A stretch of 64,000 nt of DNA from Nostoc favosum CHAB5714 (GTDB lineage Bacteria; Cyanobacteriota; Cyanobacteriia; Cyanobacteriales; Nostocaceae), in assembly GCF_020829495.1 (NCBI RefSeq), contig NZ_JAIVFQ010000001.1:62001-126000 (forward strand). The letters are read 5' to 3'. Below, in pieces: positions 25,382-33,744 of this stretch. Both the position numbers and the translations under genes were made by a program. The notes below the pieces were generated by a model. It saw only the letters and a list, made by a program, of their open reading frames with translations. It did not search any database and was not told the DNA's origin. Every line of letters starts with the position of its first letter. Positions within the stretch are counted from its first letter, which is position 1.

Positions 25382-27622
25382 ATGCAACAACAGTATGAAG
25401 GTTATAAGGATTTAGCAGATTCTCTCAAATCTGCATCTGCATTACTGAATTTAGAACGCAAATCGCAACTGCATCAAGATATAATTACCATCTGCAATCA
25501 TCTCGTTAATCCTAGCTTTCGGATTGCGGTATTTGGCCCCTTTAATCATGGCAAATCTACCTTACTTAATGCCATGCTAGGGAATCGCACCTTACCAATT
25601 GATTTAATTCCCACTACAGGCGCAGCGATTACTGTCAAGTATGGTTCTGATGTACGAACTCGCATCATGTTGGTAGATGGTACAGAAATATATCGCAGTG
25701 GCACAGAAATTTTACAGCAATTTGCTATTCTTGATGGCAATAGGCAGATGCGAAAAGATGTAGCATCTGTAGAACTTTTTTGTCCGCATCCCTTTTTAGA
25801 AACAGGTGTAGAATTTCTCGATTTACCAGGAACCAATGATAGAGATGAACAAGATAATTTGGTCAGAGAACAACTTTTAAGTGCAGATTTAGTTATACAA
25901 TTATTAGATGCACGTAAGTTAATGACTTTAGGTGAGCGGGAGAACTTACGAGATTGGTTATTAGATCGCGGTATTAAAACAGTTATTTTTGTCGCTAATT
26001 TTCTTAACTTACTCGAACCCGACGAGCAAAAACAGGTTCAAAATCGCTTGCTGTTTGTTGCAGAAAGCTTTAGAGCCGAATTACCTCCAGGTTTTAGTAA
26101 TTTATATCGCGTTGATGCTTTACCTGCTTTAAGAGCCAGGTTAAAAGGCGATGTTGCGGCTGCCAATAGTAGCGGGTTAGCGGCTTTTGAAACAGCTTTA
26201 CAAAATATTGTGGGGATTTTGCAACCAGATCGTGGTAGTGTGCGTTTGCCAAGAGTGCAAGCGATCGCTTCTGAAATCCAATACTCATTAAAAGCTAAAA
26301 TTGACCCGATTGCTCTTGAAATAAAATCCTTTGATGATAAAGAAAATACTAAAATTGAAATTAAACGAAAAGCCGCTAATTTAATCTATAAAGGTTTTTT
26401 TACTAGCGTGGGAGAGTTACGCGATTGGCTAGCATTACCCAATCTACTCACAAAATATCAATCTAATGCGGCAGTTGCATTGGCAGAAAGTAACTTTAAA
26501 TATTGGCAAACAAATACTCTTAAAAAAGACCTGACACAATTACAATTTGCTGCGGTGAAATGGCTTTATCAAGCTTACGAATTTTTCCAAGAAGAGCGAC
26601 CGCAAGATTTAATAATTCCCTTTCCTAGCGAACCACAAGTAATATTACCATCAAAGCCAAGTAATACTGATGATTTGAGCGAACCTGGTTCTATTGCTGT
26701 TGGTGGTGGTATTGGTTGGTTGTTAGGCGGCCCAGTTGGTGCTGCTGTCGTCGGGAGTATTTCTTATTTGCTAAATAAAAATATCCAAAAACAAGACGAT
26801 CAATTAGCAAAGGAATCTTATCATCAGGAAGTTGCTAAACTTTGTATAACTGCAATTGAAGATTATTTATCTGGCTTCAGTACTCAAGGATTATCTATTT
26901 TGGCTGAATATGAACAGAAAGCCGAAAAAGTAATTTGTTTTGAAGTTAGTCAAGAACCACTAGAAATTACTAATAAACGTGAAAGTTTGCAGCAATTGCA
27001 AAACGGTTTTAATCAGTTGCTGCAAGAGTTAGAGAAAGTAAAAATATCCTCAAATCATCAACCTTATAAAGAAATACCTAAATACAGTAATACCAATAGA
27101 AAATATTCACCACAGCCAGAGAAAGTTCAAGGTTCTCCTAAAAAAGATACTGGTGTTAAGCAACAACAGGAAAATACTGCTAAGAATACTCAGACAAGGG
27201 TAAAATCTGTTTCTCCACCGCCAAAAGCTTCTCCCTCTCCACGTCCAGAAGAAGTGGAGACGAAATTTCGTGAGTGGGAACTCAATGAGGAAATAGCGCG
27301 GATGAAAGCAGAGATGCGTAGCCCTAAGGCTTGTCGTCAGACATCACCTGGTTCCCAAACTAGCAAACAGCAAAATACAACTCAAAGCAACAAAGCACCC
27401 AATCAACCAAAAACCCAGACGGAAAAATATAAGATTACTCGCGCCTATAGTATTTTAGGATTGCAAACAAATGCTTCTCAGGCTGAGGTAAAGCAGGCTT
27501 ATCGAACTTTAGTAAAAAAATGGCATCCAGATTTGTTTGTTAATCAGCCACAACTGCTAAAACAAGCACAAGAGAAAATGCACTTAGTTAATGAAGCTTA
27601 CACAACTTTGAGTGATAAATGA
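25382..27622 (+). CDS. Dynamin-like GTPase fused to a C-terminal J-domain
   Basis: This 746-residue protein has a GTPase domain with P-loop FGPFNHGKST (Lys58), LDLPGTND as G3, and a VANFLN stretch at the G4 position in place of a textbook N/TKxD. A helical stalk contains a glycine-rich hydrophobic segment (about 435-465, GGGIGWLLGGPVGAAVVG) likely to be the membrane paddle. A disordered Pro/Ser/Gln-rich linker runs from about 560 to 670. A complete J-domain occupies the last 67 residues, with EVKQAYRTLVKKW and the HPD tripeptide at 715-717. J-domains stimulate Hsp70 ATPase, so DnaK recruitment to the dynamin coat is inferred. A dispersed repeat inserts about 12 residues (RSPKACRQTSP) in the linker. 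Confidence 0.9.
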   Translation: MQQQYEGYKDLADSLKSASALLNLERKSQLHQDIITICNHLVNPSFRIAVFGPFNHGKSTLLNAMLGNRTLPIDLIPTTGAAITVKYGSDVRTRIMLVDGTEIYRSGTEILQQFAILDGNRQMRKDVASVELFCPHPFLETGVEFLDLPGTNDRDEQDNLVREQLLSADLVIQLLDARKLMTLGERENLRDWLLDRGIKTVIFVANFLNLLEPDEQKQVQNRLLFVAESFRAELPPGFSNLYRVDALPALRARLKGDVAAANSSGLAAFETALQNIVGILQPDRGSVRLPRVQAIASEIQYSLKAKIDPIALEIKSFDDKENTKIEIKRKAANLIYKGFFTSVGELRDWLALPNLLTKYQSNAAVALAESNFKYWQTNTLKKDLTQLQFAAVKWLYQAYEFFQEERPQDLIIPFPSEPQVILPSKPSNTDDLSEPGSIAVGGGIGWLLGGPVGAAVVGSISYLLNKNIQKQDDQLAKESYHQEVAKLCITAIEDYLSGFSTQGLSILAEYEQKAEKVICFEVSQEPLEITNKRESLQQLQNGFNQLLQELEKVKISSNHQPYKEIPKYSNTNRKYSPQPEKVQGSPKKDTGVKQQQENTAKNTQTRVKSVSPPPKASPSPRPEEVETKFREWELNEEIARMKAEMRSPKACRQTSPGSQTSKQQNTTQSNKAPNQPKTQTEKYKITRAYSILGLQTNASQAEVKQAYRTLVKKWHPDLFVNQPQLLKQAQEKMHLVNEAYTTLSDK

Positions 27623-27627
27623 ACAAC

Positions 27628-27665
27628 AAGAACCCCTATTTATCAAGGAAGTTGGGGTTCTTTAG
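27628..27665 (+). terminator. Rho-independent terminator
   Basis: AAGAACCCC (27628-27636) and GGGGTTCTT (27654-27662) form a 9-bp stem just after the dynamin-J-domain stop codon, followed by TAG. The T-tract is short (CTTT), so strength is uncertain. Confidence 0.65.
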
Positions 27666-27685
27666 ATTTCATCCTAATTTCATTT
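27666..27685 (+). promoter_or_regulatory. TTCAT direct-repeat box 1 (DUF305 gene promoter)
   Basis: ATTTCATCCTAATTTCATTT is a direct repeat of ATTTCAT with an 11-bp period, one helical turn, as bound by OmpR-type response regulators. It lies 55 bp upstream of the double-DUF305 gene. The same 20-mer is at 28830-28849 and a near copy is at 34511-34530. Confidence 0.75.
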
Positions 27686-27740
27686 CTGGCTGCAAAGCTA
27701 AGAAGTAAATATAGAATTAGGAAACTGTTAGGTGAGATTT

Positions 27741-28436
27741 ATGCAACTGCTATCTTTGAGGAATGGGTTTTTGGCGTTAACCTTGACTGCGATCGCTTCA
27801 GGCGGTGGGTTAATCACAGGCTGTACCAATACTGCTTCCCAGAACCAAAGCCAAGCCCTAAAGGAAACTGTCACTAATGCTAATGACAAGCAGATGATGA
27901 ATCACGGTGGTGGCATGAATCACAGCATGGGAATGGATTTAGGCCCAGCCGATGCTAATTTTGATTTACGATTTATCGATGCTATGATACCGCACCATCA
28001 AGGGGCTGTGGAAATGGCGAATGTTGCACAGCAGAAATCAAAACGTCCTGAAATCAAAAAATTAGCAGACAATATTATCAAATCGCAAAACCAAGAAATC
28101 ACTCAGATGAAGCAGTGGCGACAAGCTTGGTATCCCAAGGCGGGAGATAAACCAATGGCTTACAACAGTCAAATGGGCCACATGATGGAAATGTCGTCTG
28201 ACCAAATGAAAACTATGATGATGAGTCAAGACTTAGGTGCAGCCGATACCGAATTTGATCTGCGCTTTATCAATGCGATGATTCCTCACCACGAAGGGGC
28301 TGTAACAATGGCAAAAAATGCCTTAAGTAAGTCTAAACGCCCTGAAATCAAGAAATTAGCTCAAGAAATTGTTAAAGCCCAAGATATAGAGATTAAACAA
28401 ATGCAACAGTGGCGAAAAGCTTGGTACAACAAGTAA
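27741..28436 (+). CDS. Tandem DUF305 periplasmic metal-binding lipoprotein (CopM-like)
   Basis: This 231-residue exported protein has the signal ALTLTAIASGGGLITGC with a lipobox-like Cys near residue 28. It has two DUF305 domains in tandem (about 62-135 and 150-231), each with the core DLRFIDAMIPHHQGAV / DLRFINAMIPHHEGAV and a QMKQWRQAWY end. Met/His-rich linkers (MMNHGGGMNHSMGMD, GHMMEMSS) look like copper ligands. In Synechocystis the DUF305 protein CopM binds copper beside the CopRS regulator. ATG 27741 is preferred over GTG 27732 because AGGTGAG lies before it. The stop codon TAA is the first triplet of a TAATTCG heptamer array. Confidence 0.88.
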   Translation: MQLLSLRNGFLALTLTAIASGGGLITGCTNTASQNQSQALKETVTNANDKQMMNHGGGMNHSMGMDLGPADANFDLRFIDAMIPHHQGAVEMANVAQQKSKRPEIKKLADNIIKSQNQEITQMKQWRQAWYPKAGDKPMAYNSQMGHMMEMSSDQMKTMMMSQDLGAADTEFDLRFINAMIPHHEGAVTMAKNALSKSKRPEIKKLAQEIVKAQDIEIKQMQQWRKAWYNK

Positions 28437-28465
28437 TTCGTAATTCGTAATTCGTAATTCGTAAT
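28434..28465. repeat. Heptanucleotide array (TAATTCG)4
   Basis: Four perfect TAATTCG units plus TAAT begin at the stop codon of the DUF305 gene. The complementary orientation (ATTACGA)n sits at 30521-30553, in the leader of the RND gene. These are the short tandemly repeated repetitive sequences typical of Nostoc genomes. Confidence 0.85.
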
Positions 28466-28651
28466 GACGCTCGTTCGCCTTTGGCGTCTCCCCTTGGGAG
28501 AAGACTCGCTAACGCTGCGCTAACGTAATTCGTAATATGGTTTTTGCGGAAGTTTTATAAGTATCTGTGTAAATCGGCAAGTAACCAATATGCATTTGCG
28601 GTTGGGAATTTCAGGTAAGTGTTTGGTTATTTCAGGAGCGATGTCTACAAT

Positions 28652-28799
28652 CTGACTTTTCACGGTATCTGGAAAACCTCACTTCTATTTCTCTCTTCCT
28701 TTAAGGAGAGAGACTTTGAATTTTCCCCCTTCCCGCCACGGGTTGGGGGTTAGGGGGTTAGGTTTTTGGTGGACTTTTCCACATAACGTGAAAAGTCAG
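28652..28799. mobile_element. MITE with CTGACTTTTCACG ends
   Basis: Perfect 13-bp inverted repeats CTGACTTTTCACG (28652-28664) and CGTGAAAAGTCAG (28787-28799) bound the element. Its 100-bp core is the reverse complement of the core of 38318-38463, although the outer ends differ beyond CTGAC. Flanks are GTCTACAAT and GTCTACGAC, a possible degenerate target duplication. It ends 30 bp before the promoter box. Confidence 0.75.
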
Positions 28800-28829
28800 G
28801 TCTACGACGGGCTACGCCTACACAGCCCA

Positions 28830-28849
28830 ATTTCATCCTAATTTCATTT
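28830..28849 (+). promoter_or_regulatory. TTCAT direct-repeat box 2 (RND efflux operon promoter)
   Basis: This is the same 20-mer as box 1, 76 bp before the ATG of the membrane fusion protein gene. Two ATTTCAT half-sites sit 11 bp apart. It is the likely operator for the response regulator at 35205. Confidence 0.75.
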
Positions 28850-28924
28850 CTTAATGAAAGACTGGGTAGTGAGACCGAACCACTGTATTTTCTCTGCCTC
28901 TGTATCCAAAGACTTTTGATAGCG

Positions 28925-30493
28925 ATGCCTAACTCCTATTCCCAACCACTTACAGTTATTCGCTGTGTTTCTGGGACACTTTTCAATATTTTGTTACTTG
29001 CTAGTCCCGCAGTTGTTTTAGCTCACGCTGGACACGGAAATGAATTTCAAGGAGGAAGTGAAACAACTGGTGCTATTGGTTCTATTCAAGTTGATGCCCA
29101 AACAGCCAAACGGCTAGGAATTAAAGTTGAACCTGTCAAACGCCAGCAGCTAGCTGTTGGTATTAAAACTATTGGACAGATTGAAACTCTACCCAGCCAA
29201 AAAGTGGAAGTAAATACACCAATTTCTCAAGCGAAAGTGGTTGAGTTATTGGTAGAACCTGGTGTCATGGTGAAAAAAGGTCAACCAGTTGCCGTTATAT
29301 CCAGCCCTGAACTGGTGGAACTGCGGGTTAACTCCCAGGAAAAACTTGCCCAAGGTCAGGCTGATTTACAGCAAGCGCAGGCTGATTTAAGGCTAGCTCA
29401 ACAAAACCGCGATCGCTATCAACAAATAGCCGCAGCTGAAATAGCTCAAGCACAGAGCCAAGTGGCTTTTGCTCAAGAAAAGTTTAACCAAGATCAACGG
29501 TTAGTTAATGCTGGCGCTTTACCACGTCGTAACGCTCTTGAATCGGAAACTCAGTTAGCTCAAGCCAAAGCCGACCTTGCTAAAGCTGCCAGTCGTCGGG
29601 ACGTTATTGAGGCAGAAAATCAGCTAAAACGCGCTGATTCAGCCGTTCAGGTAGCAAAGTCTCGTATCCAACTAAGTAATAGTATTTATCAAACTCGGCT
29701 TTCTCAATTAGGAAACCGCGCCAATGCTCAAGGACTTGTTACCGTGACATCTCCAATTTCTGGCAAAGTTGCCGATCGGGAAGTTACCCTCGGTCAATCA
29801 TTTGAAGATGCGGGTGGGAAGTTGATGACAATTATCAATGACAGTCGCGTTTTTGCCACCGCGAATATTTATGAAAAAGATTTGAATCAGGTAAGAAGTG
29901 GTCAACAGGTAAGCGTTAAAGTTGCTTCTATGCCTAACCGTACCTTCGTCGGACGAATTACCCGAATTGGTTCTGTGGTGGAAGGAGAAACGCGAGTCGT
30001 ACCAGTGCAAGCTGAACTGGAGAATTCTGGTGGAGTGCTAAAACCAGGAATGTTTGCAGAACTAGAAGTTGTTACAAACCAAACATCACCAGCCAGATTA
30101 GCAATTAAGAGCGCGGCTGTAGTTGAAGCCAATGGCAAACAACAGGTTTATGTACAAAATGGCAACGCCTATCAGCCTGTTGAAGTTACTTTAGGTCAAA
30201 CCTCTGGGGATATGGTTGAGGTCAAAACTGGCTTATTCGAGGAGGATTTGATCGTGACTGTGCGATCGCCTCAGCTTTATGCTCAGTCTTTGCGTGGTGA
30301 TACTAAGCCAAAAGTAGACGAACACACGGAAACTCCTAGACAGAGTACAACAGAGGCAGCACCACTGTGGCTGCTGGGAGCAGGAGGAGCAGCATTAGCC
30401 ACAGTAGCTTTTATGGGAGGTGCTTTTTGGTCTAGTCGTCGCACCAATCAACTTCAACTAGCACAGCACAACATAAATAAACCACCCATTTGA
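28925..30493 (+). CDS. RND efflux membrane fusion protein (CusB/CopB-like)
   Basis: This 522-residue periplasmic adaptor of a heavy-metal RND pump has a signal segment (NILLLASPAVVLA) followed by the His-rich HAGHGNEF. The barrel-sandwich halves (VVELLVEPGVMVKKGQPVA, then TVTSPISGKVADREVTLGQ) flank a long Gln/Ala-rich alpha-hairpin (about 140-255). A beta-barrel and membrane-proximal domain and a C-terminal hydrophobic helix (LWLLGAGGAALATVAFMGGA) followed by RRTNQ complete it. The extra C-terminal helix is unlike E. coli CusB. ATG 28925 is used; an upstream TTG (28916) is open. It is in an operon with the pump gene 65 bp downstream. Confidence 0.9.
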   Translation: MPNSYSQPLTVIRCVSGTLFNILLLASPAVVLAHAGHGNEFQGGSETTGAIGSIQVDAQTAKRLGIKVEPVKRQQLAVGIKTIGQIETLPSQKVEVNTPISQAKVVELLVEPGVMVKKGQPVAVISSPELVELRVNSQEKLAQGQADLQQAQADLRLAQQNRDRYQQIAAAEIAQAQSQVAFAQEKFNQDQRLVNAGALPRRNALESETQLAQAKADLAKAASRRDVIEAENQLKRADSAVQVAKSRIQLSNSIYQTRLSQLGNRANAQGLVTVTSPISGKVADREVTLGQSFEDAGGKLMTIINDSRVFATANIYEKDLNQVRSGQQVSVKVASMPNRTFVGRITRIGSVVEGETRVVPVQAELENSGGVLKPGMFAELEVVTNQTSPARLAIKSAAVVEANGKQQVYVQNGNAYQPVEVTLGQTSGDMVEVKTGLFEEDLIVTVRSPQLYAQSLRGDTKPKVDEHTETPRQSTTEAAPLWLLGAGGAALATVAFMGGAFWSSRRTNQLQLAQHNINKPPI

Positions 30494-30520
30494 AATGTCT
30501 AAAAACCTTACACCATCTTA

Positions 30521-30553
30521 ATTACGAATTACGAATTACGAATTACGAATTAC
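30521..30553. repeat. Heptanucleotide array (ATTACGA)n in the RND gene leader
   Basis: About 4.7 units of ATTACGA fill the space between the adaptor stop and the pump ATG (30559). This leaves no Shine-Dalgarno sequence in front of the pump gene. It is the same repeat as at 28434, in opposite orientation. Confidence 0.85.
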
Positions 30554-30558
30554 AAATA

Positions 30559-33500
30559 ATGCTGAGTGCGATTATTAAATGGGCGATCGCTCGCCGTTGG
30601 TTAGTTATTCTGGGTGCAATTGTCCTAACACTTTGGATATTTCGGACAATTATCCAAATGCCGTTGGATGTTTTCCCCAGCTTTGCACCACCCCAAGTTG
30701 AAATTCAAACTGAAGCACCAGGACTAGCACCAGAAGAAGTTGAATCTTTAGTAACTTTACCAATTGAAAGTGCAATTAACGGTACTCCAGGAATTACAGC
30801 AGTACGTTCTTCTAGTGCGTCCGGAGTTTCCGTTGTCAAAGTAATTTTTAACTGGGGAAGTAATATTTATCAAGCTCGCCAATTAGTAACAGAGCGATTG
30901 CAACAGAGTTCTAGTAAGCTTCCTGAAGGAGTGGAAACGCCACAAATTTCCCCCACCAGTTCCCCCATTGGTACTGTACTGCAATACGCTTTCACTTCTG
31001 AAAATACTCCTTTGATGGAAGTGCGGCGCATTGTCGATTGGCAAGTAACAAATCGCCTTTTGGCTGTTCCAGGTGTTAGTCAGGTTATAGCGTATGGCGG
31101 CGATACTCGCCAATATCAAGTATTAATTGACCCAGAGAAGTTACAAGCATTTAATGTCACTTTAGAAGATGTGCAGGAAGCTGTATCTGCTGCCAATGTT
31201 AATGCACCGGGTGGCTATTTGATTACCCCCGATCGAGAAAAATTAATTCGAGGCATTGGACGGATTGAATCTATTGAAGAATTACAGCAGTCAGCAATTA
31301 CTGCCCGCAACGGTACACCTGTGAAAATATCCGATGTAGCTGATGTCCAAATTGGTGCAGCTATCAAACGGGGTGATGGCAGTTTTAACGGTCGAAAGGC
31401 AATTATTGTGATGATTAATAAACAGCCTCAAGCCGATACTCCTACTGTTACCCGTGCCATAGAAGAGGCGATGTCAGAAGTAAAAACTGGCTTACCACAA
31501 GATATTAATATCACCCCTACCTTCCGACAAGAAAACTATATTGATTCTTCAATTGCCAATGTTAGAGAAGCTTTAATTGAAGGCAGTCTTATTGTTGCAA
31601 TTATCCTCATTCCATTTTTGATGAATTGGCGTAATCTAGCTATTTGTCTAACTGCCTTACCTTTATCTTTACTAATAGGAGTATTGTTACTAAATTGGCT
31701 AGGACAAGGGTTAAATACTATGACTTTGGGAGGATTAGCAGTTGCAATTGGTTCAGCAGTTGATGATGCAATTGTCGATGCCGAAAACGTCTATCGTAAC
31801 TTACGAGAAAACAAATACTCTTCTAATCCGCGCCCAGTTTTAGATGTGGTATTTGACGGTTGTCAAGAGGTACGCGATTCGGTATTTGGAGCCACCATAA
31901 TTACCATAGTTGTCTTCTCTCCAGTTTTTGCTTTGGCTGGTGTAGAAGGTAGTATTTTTATCCCAATGGGATTAGGCTATATGGCGGCAGTTATTGCTTC
32001 TAGTATCACAGCATTAACGGTGACTCCGGCATTATGTGCCATCTTATTGCCTTACGGTAACTTGCCAGAAACCGAGCCTTGGATAGCAAGATTTTTTAAG
32101 AAGCTTTATCATCCCCTGTTAACATTTTCTCTGCGGCATTCTGGAATTATTTTAACCCTAGCTGCGGCCAGTTTAGTAGCATCTGCTGTGATTGCTCTCT
32201 CCTTTGGAAGAGTGTTTTTACCAGAATTTCAAGAGCAAACTTTGGTAAATACCCTGACTCTCTATCCTGGTGTATCTTTGGAAACTACCAATGCAGCTGG
32301 AGAAGCACTTCAAGATGCGCTGAAGGGAGACTCTAGATTTCCTTACGTGCAGTTGCGTTCTGGACGTGCGCCTGGTGATGCAGATGCAGCAGGGGTGAAT
32401 TTGGGACATTTAGATATTGAGTTGAGTAAAGCGGGGATGGAAGATAGGGAGGCGAGTATTAAAAAGCTGCGGGAAGAGTTTGCTAAATTACCAGGGGTAG
32501 CGCCGAATATTGGAGGTTTTATCTCTCATCGGATGGATGAGGTTTTGTCTGGTGTGAGAAGTGCGATCGCTATCAAAATTTTTGGTTCGGAATTAGAAGA
32601 ACTCCGCATCATTGGGAGCCAAGTAAATGAAGTAATGAAAAGTGTTAATGGGATTGTTGATTTACAACTTGAGCCTCAAGTACCAGTGGAACAAATACAA
32701 ATTAAGTTCAATCGCCAAGCCGCTTCTCGATATGGTTTAACGGTAGGAAAACTTTCCGAAATTATTGAAACTGCCCTCAATGGAAAAGTAGTTTCCCAAG
32801 TTTTGGAAAAACAACAAACTTTTGACTTAGTTGTGTGGTTAAAACCAGATGCACGTCAAACTTTGGATACCATTGGCAATTTATTAGTTGATACTCCTGA
32901 TGGTCAAAAGATTCCTTTAGCACAAGTTGCCATAATTAACAATGGCTCAGGGCCTAACACTATCAATAGAGAAAATGTTTCCCGCTTGATTGTTGTTTCT
33001 GCTAACGCTAGCGGTAGAGATTTGCGCTCTATTGTCAATGAAATTCGAGATAAAGTTAACCAACAAGTGCATCCTCCCTCTGGTTACTATATTCAATATG
33101 CAGGGCAATTTGAGGCGCAAGAACGAGCCACTCAGAATATCTTAATTTCCAGTGCGATCGCCTTTGTCGTCATTACAGTAATTATGTATCTTTCAGTCAA
33201 ATCTATTCCTTCTACCATCATGATTATGATTAACTTACCTTTGGCATTGGTGGGAGGAGTATTTTCAGTAGCTTTGACAGATGGTGTGATTTCTATTGCT
33301 TCCTTAGTTGGCTTTATCACTCTATTTGGAGTTGCTACTCGTAATGGTTTGCTACTGGTAGATAATTACAATACCAAATTTGCTGTTCGCAAAGCGTCCC
33401 GTAGGGAAGGAGTGCCTCTTAAAGAAGTGCTTATTCAAGGTTCAATGGAAAGGCTAAACGCCATTTTGATGACAGCTTTTACCTCAGCTTTAGGATTAGC

Positions 33501-33699
33501 ACCATTAGTAGTTGAGAGTGGCCCTGGTAAAGAAATTTTGCAACCCCTTTCGATAGTAGTGTTAGGTGGCTTGTTTACCTCTACAGCATTAACACTGTTA
33601 GTTATTCCAGCTTTGTATTCTCAGTTTAGGAAGTTTTTGGTTCCTAAAGATACTATATCAGTACAAAAAATTTATGTAGCTAAAACCCCAGTATCATAA
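30559..33699 (+). CDS. Heavy-metal efflux RND transporter (CusA/CopA-like)
   Basis: This inner-membrane RND pump of 1046 residues exports metal ions by proton antiport together with the adaptor just upstream. The N-terminal helix is followed by DVFPSFAPPQVEIQTEAPG, and the TM4 relay GSAVDDAIVDAENVYRN carries the Asp-Asp...Asp/Glu pattern of the HME subfamily. Twelve membrane helices with two large periplasmic loops are visible. The ATG at 30559 (MLSAIIKWAIARRW) fits the family start; the 23 upstream in-frame codons are translated heptamer repeat. Cu/Ag is preferred as substrate because of the DUF305 neighbour, but Ni/Co/Zn pumps of the NrsA type look similar. A dispersed repeat may encode KASRREGV near residue 948. 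Confidence 0.92.
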   Translation: MLSAIIKWAIARRWLVILGAIVLTLWIFRTIIQMPLDVFPSFAPPQVEIQTEAPGLAPEEVESLVTLPIESAINGTPGITAVRSSSASGVSVVKVIFNWGSNIYQARQLVTERLQQSSSKLPEGVETPQISPTSSPIGTVLQYAFTSENTPLMEVRRIVDWQVTNRLLAVPGVSQVIAYGGDTRQYQVLIDPEKLQAFNVTLEDVQEAVSAANVNAPGGYLITPDREKLIRGIGRIESIEELQQSAITARNGTPVKISDVADVQIGAAIKRGDGSFNGRKAIIVMINKQPQADTPTVTRAIEEAMSEVKTGLPQDINITPTFRQENYIDSSIANVREALIEGSLIVAIILIPFLMNWRNLAICLTALPLSLLIGVLLLNWLGQGLNTMTLGGLAVAIGSAVDDAIVDAENVYRNLRENKYSSNPRPVLDVVFDGCQEVRDSVFGATIITIVVFSPVFALAGVEGSIFIPMGLGYMAAVIASSITALTVTPALCAILLPYGNLPETEPWIARFFKKLYHPLLTFSLRHSGIILTLAAASLVASAVIALSFGRVFLPEFQEQTLVNTLTLYPGVSLETTNAAGEALQDALKGDSRFPYVQLRSGRAPGDADAAGVNLGHLDIELSKAGMEDREASIKKLREEFAKLPGVAPNIGGFISHRMDEVLSGVRSAIAIKIFGSELEELRIIGSQVNEVMKSVNGIVDLQLEPQVPVEQIQIKFNRQAASRYGLTVGKLSEIIETALNGKVVSQVLEKQQTFDLVVWLKPDARQTLDTIGNLLVDTPDGQKIPLAQVAIINNGSGPNTINRENVSRLIVVSANASGRDLRSIVNEIRDKVNQQVHPPSGYYIQYAGQFEAQERATQNILISSAIAFVVITVIMYLSVKSIPSTIMIMINLPLALVGGVFSVALTDGVISIASLVGFITLFGVATRNGLLLVDNYNTKFAVRKASRREGVPLKEVLIQGSMERLNAILMTAFTSALGLAPLVVESGPGKEILQPLSIVVLGGLFTSTALTLLVIPALYSQFRKFLVPKDTISVQKIYVAKTPVS

Positions 33700-33744
33700 A
33701 TGGGTTTTTATATTTGTTTATTATTTGTGACCCGGAGGAAATTA

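Larger units (their letters stand above)
28437..28924. other. Intergenic region: heptamers, MITE and promoter box
   Basis: The order is heptamer array, a fragment with GCGTCTCCCCTTGGGAGAAG and CGCTAACGCTGCGCTAACG dispersed motifs (28470-28530), a 148-bp MITE (28652-28799) and a TTCAT box (28830-28849). No gene is seen. Confidence 0.6.
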
